In this document: positions 32,937-43,500 of the stretch, one piece after another
How the letters are laid out: every line of letters begins with the position of its first letter
Position numbering within the stretch: position 1 is the stretch's first letter
Origin: Owenia fusiformis
Lineage: Eukaryota > Annelida > Polychaeta > Sabellida > Oweniidae
Direction: 5' to 3'
DNA length: 64,000 nucleotides
Assembly: GCA_903813345.2 (NCBI GenBank)
Contig: CAIIXF020000001.1
Location: forward strand, 4,338,001-4,402,000
Position numbers and translations under genes: made by a program
The notes under the pieces: generated by a model
Seen by the model: the letters and a program-made list of their open reading frames with translations, nothing else
The model's database searches: none
Told to the model about the DNA's origin: nothing

Positions 32937-33591
32937 ATAAACATCACATATTATGTAATTTGTATAAAGCAATTTATTCTGGAGAATCAGGGAAAACATA
33001 ATTATATTGACATTCATAATGAATGATAGATATGTTAAATGCAAATTAAGCAGAATACTTGAAAAGTGCAAATAGATGGCACTCACTTCAGTTTTGCTTT
33101 TACAGCATGAAAAAACGTGATTGTTAGCCTTTTGTACTCCACCTTTGCTAGTGCTAATTTAATACCCATCGTGATGTGTTGTTTGAGAAGAATAAAATAC
33201 TCAAGCGAAATCGGGTTTGTTATAATGTGTACTGTATAGTCCAATAAAATTTATTTGTGATTTTAGATGTAATTTTATGGAGAATGCCAAAATAATATTT
33301 TCTGTACTTTAATTTCGTCCCAAGTTTAAAACATACCCTGGGTTCACTAATGATGTTGTGGTGCCTGTATAGATAAATAATAACAAATCCAGGGAACCTT
33401 GATGACTGATGACTCTTCTTCCATTAGTCTTTACATATTAAACATATTTCTAGACTTGGTGCAAGGACTGGGACTGGCTAAATTTATACAAAAGTACAGA
33501 TTATATTATTTTGCCATTTCATTTTATGTCCATGATTAATTTTTTGTAAATATTGTAATACTATGATATAATACATGAAATGTAATAATAC

Positions 33592-33611
33592 AATAAAATT
33601 AATTTTATTGT
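33592..33611. terminator. palindromic double poly(A) signal
   Basis: CAATAAAATTAATTTTATTG is a perfect 20-bp palindrome containing AATAAA on both strands. It lies between the convergent NADK and TAF10 genes and could end transcripts from either side. A similar double signal (caataaaatttattt) lies at about 33241-33256. Confidence 0.4.
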
Positions 33612-34462
33612 AAATATAATACAATACAAAGTTGCTTTTTTAAGTTTTATTACAGGGCAAGTAAATGGTCTTTACACATACTGTAACATAGTCATGCCAT
33701 TAGAATTTTCATTTCCTAATAATTAAGGATATACATATACTTGTATAAGTAATTCCATCTGGTGGCCCTGTCCTGTTGAGATACAATGCTCAGAAAAACC
33801 TTAGTCTCACAGATATTAAATCCTGTTACTAAAATCTCCAAACAAAACTGAAATCAATATCATCCAAAGACTTCTAATTTGTACACATGTCAATGTGAGC
33901 ACTTTTTCAATCTTCCATTGAGTGAACTCATGAAATATGAACACCTGCTAACCCAAACACTTGACCGGTCCCAGTGGTGTTCGGATTAACAATTTTATTA
34001 GCCACATTGATGGGAAGTCTGCAGTGCACATTGCTCCTTAATGCATACAGATTCCCTGATAGCATGTCACCAGCAACATGTATTCAGGAATGGGAAAATG
34101 CCTATAAGTGGCCATTAATTCAGATTCATGCTATTTCAGTTAGTCATATTAGGAGTTGTTAAACAGTATCGAATGCAGATATTTAGTCCATGTGTATATT
34201 CCACTTTTACAGTGCTGGTGTACATTCCAAAACAGCATCTGTATTAGATACTTTTTCTTTCGATGTTCTCTACAGTTTACACTTGTTCCTACTAGAATCT
34301 GCACCTTTAGGTAAACAGTACTACATATCACGTCAAGAAATCAACTCCTAGGCAACTTCATGAAGCTATGATACTTGATCCATTCATGACCAGTTTATCT
34401 CATTATATAAAAATGTCTGTTGAACTGTACACTGTTGAATACTATATATACAGGTATTTGTC

Positions 34463-34552
34463 TCAGGTGAAATACTGTGGTTTCTTCACGTTGATTCCGT
34501 ATTCCTGCAAGGCGGGCGTCAGATCTTCCATAGTAAGTGTGTACTTCTTATC
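34463..34552 (-). CDS. TAF10: TAF10 exon 5 (terminal)
   Basis: On the minus strand it begins after tattatag and ends with TGA at 34465-34463. It encodes DKKYTLTMEDLTPALQEYGI and then NVKKPQYFT, nearly identical to the human C-terminus. Confidence 0.96.
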   Translation of the reverse strand, partial: DKKYTLTMEDLTPALQEYGINVKKPQYFT

Positions 34553-37500
34553 CTATAATAAATAATAAAGCACATTTTAAACCTAGCATATGCATAACAC
34601 TGTAGCATATCTGGAATACTAAAGAATTGGAATGGCAACTCATATCCCATTGTCCCCTGTTTCGGATAAGTGAAATATGTCACACCTGTTTCGACCATGT
34701 ACTTCAGGGGCAGGGCCATTTTGGATTCTAAAACATTTCCAGAATACAGAATATTTTTTTTTTTTTTTATAAAAATATTTATTCAAAAACATAAACGCAA
34801 AATACATAAACACAAACAATACTTAAATCAATAAAACTATGCACAAACGGAAATATACATATATCCTGGATTAGAATTTATACAATAGTAAAATAGGATT
34901 TTCACAGCATTATATACTCTATCAAAATTTTGATCCTTATACAATAGTAAAAGTCCATAAAATCCATTCAATCTTAGTAAGCAGCAAAGGCATTTATAAT
35001 TTTCTTAAAATCATGAGCAATATTTACTTTTCCTTGCAGTTTAAAAATGTGTTCATAAATATTTAATTTAGATGCTATTTTCGATTTAAAATTTGCTTGT
35101 TTATATTGAGTTGGATTGTCTGAGTTTTTTGTCCAAATTTCATGAATACATTTCATCAATATTGTGTAAAGCAACATTCTAAATTCTAATTTGCTGTTCA
35201 TGCTTTGGTACCCCAGAAGTATATTTTTCCAAGTAATATCCACCTTTAGTGTTTCACTTAGAATATTCCATAGATTTTTAATTAACACACAATCATATAA
35301 TAAATGTCTAATGTCTTGTACAACATTACACTCACTACATTCTTTTGGTACATTCATATTCCACTTATTTACCAGTTTTCCGCAGGCTAAGAAATTATGT
35401 AATAGTTTAAAATTAAATTCTGATAACTTTTGGCATTCAATATCTTTTATCTTGTTTTTGTATATATTTCTAAAAGTGATTCTATCGTTCTGAATATTGA
35501 AGGATTTTGTCCAATCTGCTTCCATCTTTGGTCTAATAAATTTATCTTTCAATAGGATTTTATAAAAGAACTGTGAACTTAATTTCTCAAGGTTTTCATA
35601 TTTGTCATTTCTAAATAGGAAAGAGTTTGAATGCCTTTTGTTAGCATATTTCATACTTTGTTTACATTCATATTTTATATTGTGCAAAACAAGTCTAATT
35701 CTTAAAAATTCGGTCATCCAATTTTGCTTATTCTTTAATCTTAACAAAACAGTTTTCTCATCAATGAGATTATTTCTCTCGTCAAAAAAGTCCTTGACAT
35801 AAATAAAACCTGCATTTATCCAATTTTTCATGTACAAAGTTTCTTTCCTTCATAAAAACCGTTTGTTAAGCCATAAAACTTCTGTTCCAGGATGTTTATT
35901 TTTCTCTATTTCCTTACATCTATTGTATGCACAAAAGACATGTTTGTAGAACTTATAGTGATCTAAAATCTTAACATTTTTGTCAAAATTTGTTTTGTAA
36001 AAATCGTTTATTGTAAAACCAAGCTTATTTATGATAAATTCTGGAATTATTTTAACCGATGTGTTTGTTGTTTTACAATACAGAATATGTTTATTTCTAA
36101 AATCTTACATATGGGTCAATATTTGGCTGCCATCTTTACGAAGAATAAATCATAAATATAGCATATGGGTCAATTATTTTTTATGGACTATTTACTTCCC
36201 AGAGATCTCACAATTAATGGAAATGCCCATTTTCCCTATGCCCCATACTTGTCCAATGGGAGACAGACCAAAAAACCCAGAATTTTTATAAAATACATAA
36301 ACCTAACACTAATATGTTATCCACAAATTCATGCAGAAATATTCATTACTTTAATTTGAAATGAAAGATTTTCGTGGCAGCAATTTAATCCCTTTGTTCA
36401 TTGGGATAACAAATATCCAAATGAGTTTCCATTCGAGCCAAGCTGATTTTATTCCAAGAGTGAACATGGTATATCTCACAATTCCAGTCTTAACACAACG
36501 GTAACTTTCTGACCAATATCAAGTCAAAGAATGGTTTAGCTAAGAGTAAAACAACACAATGAAAATGTCTCAATAGTTCACTGTATCTTGCACTTTAGAA
36601 TGACTACTTACTTTTCCTTGTTTCTTTGAGCTCTGACCTGATGCCTTCATCTTGCAGTGCTGTAAAGCATCATTAGCCACATCTGAGATAAACTTTTGAG
36701 CTGCCAGTGAGATCAATCGCACACTGCAAATATTCAATATACAATGTATTTAGTAAGCTAAAAGCCTTTGTGAACCCCCTCCCTACTACACCTTCCAACA
36801 AGGTCTTGCATATTCTATAGAATAGATCTATAAACTTTTGAACTGCCAGTGAGGTCAACCGCCCACAAATATTTTAATATAGTCTGATCAATACATTAAG
36901 GTGAATGACGTCAGTAATTACAGTAAAAGCCTGAATTATTAATTATTCAGCACATTCCTTCAAACAATTTCATATCCAGTTACAGAAAAGTGCTTTTATG
37001 TACTATGTGGGGCTATATTACAAATGCATTATACTTCTTTCCTGGAGTTAAAGTATTTTTGGCAATTTGATGGCAGTGCATTAAAGCCTACCATTTGCAA
37101 ATCATTTTGATTCTTGGGTTACAAGAACTTACATTCGAGGGTCTTGAGTATCAAATCCAGCATGGCTTAAGTAGTATGATGTCACAGAGTCAGGAATCTG
37201 AAATTATTGAGACATTCACTTAAAACATGGCACCATTCAGTTGGTGAAGTCAGTGACTCTGAAATGAGACCATTTTTGTAAATTACCAGCGTGGAGCCCA
37301 ATGAATATGAACATTGGTTCAGACAAATTTCAAAGAGGGAATTGCAAGTGATTTGATTTTAAACAATCAATGAATCATTTGTTTTATTAAGGGTATTACA
37401 ATAAATATGCCACTATTTGCATTGAATTATATATACATGTACATGCAGACTATGAACATCAAATTGTCCGAATATAAGAGAACCAATAAGACTTACTGTG

Positions 37501-40500
37501 GGTGTGTAGTCCTCTAGTTGCTGAGTAAAGTCACTAAGTGGTTGTCCTGCTAGCCTCTTAGGAGCAGATGCTTCTCTGTCCACTTGCTCTTCTTTTACCT
37601 TCACATCATCTTAAAACACACAAATAAAATATGAATAGATTTTGGTCACAATCAATAATCATTTATTACCAAACTGTAAAGATATGGTTGTAGTCCGTAT
37701 TAAAACCATATAATATATCTTGTGATACTGTAACCCAACTTATATTTGATGCTTTTGATTAATATAAATATATTGTAAATTTTTAGTTATTCTGAAATTT
37801 AGTGGCTATTAATTTTCGTAGATTTGTGACTTCTCAAAATTCACTGAAAGAGCTAACTTCATTTTGAGCTATTTTGTGAGAATGTTCATTTTAATAATGA
37901 TCTTTTAGAACCCGAAATGCAAGAATACAGCTCAGAATACAGTTACCAAACTTTTGTCACCTACCCTCCACGCGGAGTCTAGTTATAAACTACCCTCTCC
38001 TAGTTGTTAGACTATATCCTGTAGTCTGAAATCTTTTTGAAATTTTGAATGAAAATAGCTGTGTTACTTTTCATAGTGTTTAATTAAACCTTAATACTTA
38101 ATTGAATTGTTATAATGTTTATTTTTGGAAAGTAAAGCTTCCTATTCACCTTTCCACAAAGTCAGCTCATGAATATTATAATGAGCTGTTTAAAAATCTG
38201 TGACGTCAATGAGAGAAACTTTTTCCCGCGAAAAACAAATGCAATTGAGTTTACATGGAAATCATCGGTTGATTGCTGTAAGTTTTACCTCTTCAAATGT
38301 GCAAGTAATCAGTAAATTATTGACAGATTTTTATTGAACGTTAAATTGACATTTATTTACGCCTTCTAACCAATTTAAATATCAAATTTCTGTTCATAAT
38401 GAGTAAATAATTTGAAGAGAACTACTCCCGGTCAGTTTTCAATCATAATAGTAACTGGATGTGAACAGGTGAAAGTATCATAATCATAAGTTCACCAACA
38501 TTATAACATGTCTCTCGTGCATAAAATAGATAGACAATCTATTTTAAGATAATCTTCAGTGTCATTTGATGAATGACCCGTTCAAATTAAAAACATTTGC
38601 TCTTATTCATTAAATCATTGACTTCTCTAGTTCCATAATTCAATCAACTAAACGATTACTTCTTATTTATTTCTGCATGTCATATCAGATCGTGTCTTGA
38701 GAATATTATACTTGAAAACATCGGGATATAGAATTGATATCTTGGAGGAGCGCAACATATATAGAGATTATCCTATATGAGGTTCAGGATATTGGGATTT
38801 CCCCGAGGCAAATATAATATATCTACCCGAGGGCCGCAGGTCCCGAGGGAAAATATATTATATTGGCCAAGGATAGTCCCAATATCCTGAACCGACTATA
38901 GGATAATATCTTTATCCCATACCAATCTTGGTCATCTGGTTCACATTGTTCAATCGTGGAAATATTTTAGAATATCCATTTCCAGTTTTGTTTTCTTGGC
39001 CATGGGCGGATTTTCCTGTTCTCTCAAATATTCCCACATTTATTTTCTCGAATTTTTGATTGATTAAGTTTTTTTTTTTAGTTTTTTTTTTATTATTTAT
39101 TTATTTCATTGATATAGTTCAAAAATACAATTACAATAGCATCCCTAAATCGCCAGAGGGCATTATATAGGAATGGTGAGAGGCTGGGGGTGGCAGGCAG
39201 ACAGGGTCCCGGGCCGGAGCAGGTGTGACAGGACAACAGGATATCAGAGAGAGAGATATGATGGAGGGAATTAGCTATTGTCTATAATGAAGTCAAGTAT
39301 CAGTGAAATGGCTTTAGAGTTTACATCTATGCTTAAGTTTGGGCTTCCTGTTTTCAAAATGGAGATAAAATCGTACTGGGGAAGATTATTATTGAGAGAA
39401 GGTTCTAATTCAGCAAGTTTATCCCAGAGATCCTGTCTTACTAAGGTTAAGCGATTGCACTGGAAAAGAATATGCTTTAAGGTTTGAGAGCTGCCACAAG
39501 CACAATTAGGGCTGTCAACAGAGTTAAAATTATGGGCATAAAATTGAGCTTTTAAAAATAAGTCAGCTCTTACTTTATTCAACACTATCTCACGCCGTCT
39601 AGAAAGATTCAGTTGACTTGTGGTCAAAATTTTAGAGGGGTTTTGGAGGAAAAGCCGTTGGTGTTTTTTGAAATTATGAAGAGTTTTCTTGGTTTTAATA
39701 GAAGGGGGGAGCTCTAGCCATTTTGAGATTGCAGAAGGTATTGCTGAGGATGAGAATCTAGCAGAGCATCTTATGGGCATTTTGAATGGATCAATGTATC
39801 TCAAGTTTCTATTCCTAACATTACTATACTTATCAAAAATGTCTGTGATATATGAGGGACTTGTACCATTGGCAACTTTGAACATAAAATTATTTGATTG
39901 TATTCTACGTCTAGATTCAAGTGTTGGCCAGTTTAGGAGACTTAGGACCTTTTCTGTACTGCTCCCTTGGATGCAGCCAGAGCAATAGAGTGCCGCTGTG
40001 TAATATAGACTATCGAGTCTTCGCAAAAGAAATTTAGAAGCTGTGCCATATAAAATGGCACCATAATCAAAGTGAGGAAGAATGAATGAGTTTAAGATTG
40101 TTTCTAGGTGCTTGCTCCCAAGCTTGAATTTGAGTTTCTTTAATGGGTTTAACATTTTTCTTATTTTGACTAGTAAATCACCAATATGCTTATCATAAGA
40201 TAAACATGGGTCAAAAATGAGTCCTAAATGTTTGTGCTCGGTATCTCTTTTGATTTCTATATTGTTTAGTTTTGAAGTTGACACATTATCAGTTTTTGTT
40301 CTAGGTGAGTGAAAAATCATCTCGGAACTCTTCTCCGGTTTAAAATCAAGTTTCCAAGTGTTAGACCATTCTTCTACTTTAATTAGATTGGATTTTACCA
40401 CTGCTTCTATTTGTTGTGGTTGTTTTCGGTCAAAAGGATGGTGTAATGAGGTATCATCTGCATAAATGTAGCAATGACCATCCAGATTGTCTGGAAGGTC

Positions 40501-43500
40501 ATTAATATATATTAGAAAAAGTATTGGCCCTAGTATTGAGCCCTGTGGGACACCGCAGTTTATAAAATTAGTTTCTGAGTAATTGGAGGTCTCACCAGAA
40601 ATTTGAACAGCAATTTTCCTGTTGGTAAGATAAGATGTGATCATTTTAAGGATTTGACCTTGAAAACCATACGCCTTGAGTTTATGGAGGAGTAACGAGT
40701 GCGGAACCCGGTCAAAAGCGGCGGCTACGTCCAAAAATATTGTTTTGGAGGCTTGTCCTTGTTCAAAAGTAGTTTGAAGAAAATGCTCGATAGATAAAAG
40801 TTGATGAATGGTGCTATGACCAGGTAAAAATCCGGACTGATACTTAAAAAGAAGATCATTATCAAGTAAGTGTTTTCTGATTCTGTCAGCAAGAACCTTT
40901 TCAAAAACTTTGGATATGGAGCTTAGCAAGGTGATAGGTCTGTAGTTATTAACATTTGATTTATCATTTTTTTTAAAGATTGGACAAACATTGCCTATTT
41001 TCCAAATATCTGGATAAGTGCATTTAGTTAGAAGTTTATTAAATAATATGGTAAGAGGTTTTGAAATGGTATGAGCTGTAAGGTTCAACATTTTGTTTGT
41101 GATATTATCTGGCCCCCATGCTTTGGAGGTATCTAAGGAGAGAATTATTTTCATAATTTCAAATTGGTCAGTCTTAGCGGAGATGAGTAAGGAATTTGTC
41201 CTCATAGGGAATAGAGGCAAATGGTCAAAACTGGCATCTGTATGGTTTTTAGAAGCAAAATAGTTCATGAATTTGTTTGCAATATCAAGGTTATTTGAAA
41301 ATGCGTGTCCAGTAATTTCATCATAAATGCTAGATATGCTGTTTTTCGTCAAATTTGTGCCTAAAAATGATTTGATGATTCTCCAATAATTTTTATCGGA
41401 CTTATTTAGCTGGTCAATTGATGATAAGGTTTTTTTTCGTGATCTATTTTGGCTTGTTCAACAAGTTGGGCAACTTTAGTTGCCTGTTGGTCATATATTA
41501 ATTTACTAAGTTGAGAGGGAGATTTGGAAAATTTCTTGTAAAGTGTTTTCTTCTTCGATAGTTCTTTTTTAAGTGTACTGGTGATCCATGGCTGATCATT
41601 TGACCGAACAGTTATAATTTTATTTGGAATTCTGGATTTGTATATATCCATGAGTTTATTCATAAAGTTAGAGGTAGCCAAATCTAAGTCTATATTCTCA
41701 TTTAAAATATGTAACCAGTTTGTGTTCCTGATTGCGTTGTTCAGATTTTCTAAGTTGACTTCGTTGTATTTCCAAATAGTTTTTTTTATAGGTTTGGATT
41801 TGGTTACTCCAATCTTTATTTGTGCAGTGATAGTGCTGTGGTCGGTCATGCCTATAGGGTCACATATTTCAAAATGGTCAAATATATCAGGTGAGTTGGT
41901 CAAAATATGATCTATGCATGATTTGGAATGGTCAGTAATTCTAGTTGGTTCGTTAATAATTTGAACATAGTCATTAAGATCTAAGGTTTCCAAGAGTTTT
42001 GTCCCTGCAAGATTGGTATCTTGGTTGTCAAACCATATGGAATGTTTAGCGTTGAGGTCACCCATCAAAATAACATGATCAAAGGATGGTCGGTACCTTT
42101 CTATTTGTTCAAGTAAGTGTTATAATGAAGAAAAATAATTACGCGTTTCAGTGGCATTCTGGCTCGGTGATCTATAGCATGAGCCAATAAGGATTCTTTT
42201 ATGGTTCACAATGATAGTCAAAAGAAGGGCATCAATCCCATTTAAATTAAGATCACCAGGTTTAAATGCCTTGGTCACTATACTGTTATGGGTATAAAGG
42301 ACCAGACCCCTGCCAAGTTCACTAGAAAATGTATTGTAATCATTTAAGTCAAAGTCACCAGAATCCATCCTTATTTTTGAGATACCGGCCTCACAGAGGC
42401 CGACAACACTTGGGTTAATTTCATTTACCCTGAGTTTTAGGGATTCAAATCTTAGGCCGTTATTGGCTGTCAAGCTATTAATGTTTGAGAACAGAAATGT
42501 CAAATTATTTTGTCCTGGATTAGGATGAACATGAACATTGATTAAGGTACAGCTGGAAAGTAACATTTTGGTAAAAAATTGCTATACCAGCACATGTTAT
42601 TTTCTGGTACAAAATAAAGTATGAAGACATGTGTCAATTGCCTTGCTTTTTTCAGGAAAGTATCATAACACTGTCTTCTTTAAGAATATCTAGTAGGAGT
42701 TCAATGGGAACTCCAGGGGCCCTCCAGGAAATTCTGATATTTCACAATTTCTTTTTTTCCAAATTTTCTTTCAAAGTTTCCAGACAACACAGGAGCTACC
42801 ATTGACCCGTTTCCAGGTTTACTAAAAGTAAACAGTGTAATGATACTTTCCTGAAAAAAGCAAGGAAATACACACATGCCTTCATACTTAATTCTGTACC
42901 AGAAAATAACATGTGCAGGTATAGCAATTTTTTACCAAAATTTTACTTTCCAGCTGAACCTTAAGTGGATGCTCCTTCCCTTTTTTAAACCATCAAACAG
43001 ATCCGGATTGTCTGTGTTTTCTCCATTGTCGTTTATAGTCGTTTAATTTTCAATTTTTTTTTCAATTTTTTTCAAAACTTTTTTTTTCAATTTTTTCAAA
43101 GTTTCAAATTTTTCAAGTATTTTTTTCAAAATATTTTTTGAAATAGTATCTGTCGGATACGATTGGATATCACGTCATATGGATCGGATACGATTTTAGT
43201 GGCCTATACGAAAATTATCTTGTGTTGATATCCCCATATAATATGTATATTTAGTATCCATCGGATAAACATGTATATATATTCCAATGTATATATTTTC
43301 CGCTGTGTATCTCCCGATCCAAATATTCCCGGGAAAATGTTTTTTATTCAGTGTAGAAACAGTCAATTTGTTAAAATATCTTGCTTAAGGAAAACTGTCA
43401 AAATAGATCCAGCAGACCGTAGATTTTTTCTTAACCAAAATGATGATGGATTTCGCGAAAATAATGAGAATGAGAACGCTTAATACAAAACAAACCTGAA

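Larger units (their letters stand above)
31837..34462. other. convergent 3' regions of NADK and TAF10
   Basis: It holds the NADK 3'UTR (+) and the TAF10 3'UTR (-). Poly(A) signals are listed separately, as is one MITE. No other gene is seen. Confidence 0.6.
39068..43045 (-). mobile_element. CR1/Jockey-like LINE, inactive, split by a MITE
   Basis: The minus-strand element ends in an A-rich tail (39068-39110 as T). Its single long frame runs from about 43043 to 39271 and is disrupted by a 415-bp MITE (42546-42960), one in-frame TAA (42120-42122) and a 1-nt deletion in an A run near 41430-41437. On the far side of the MITE the frame continues as LFDGLKKGRSIHLIN. No clear target duplication was found. 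Confidence 0.8.
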
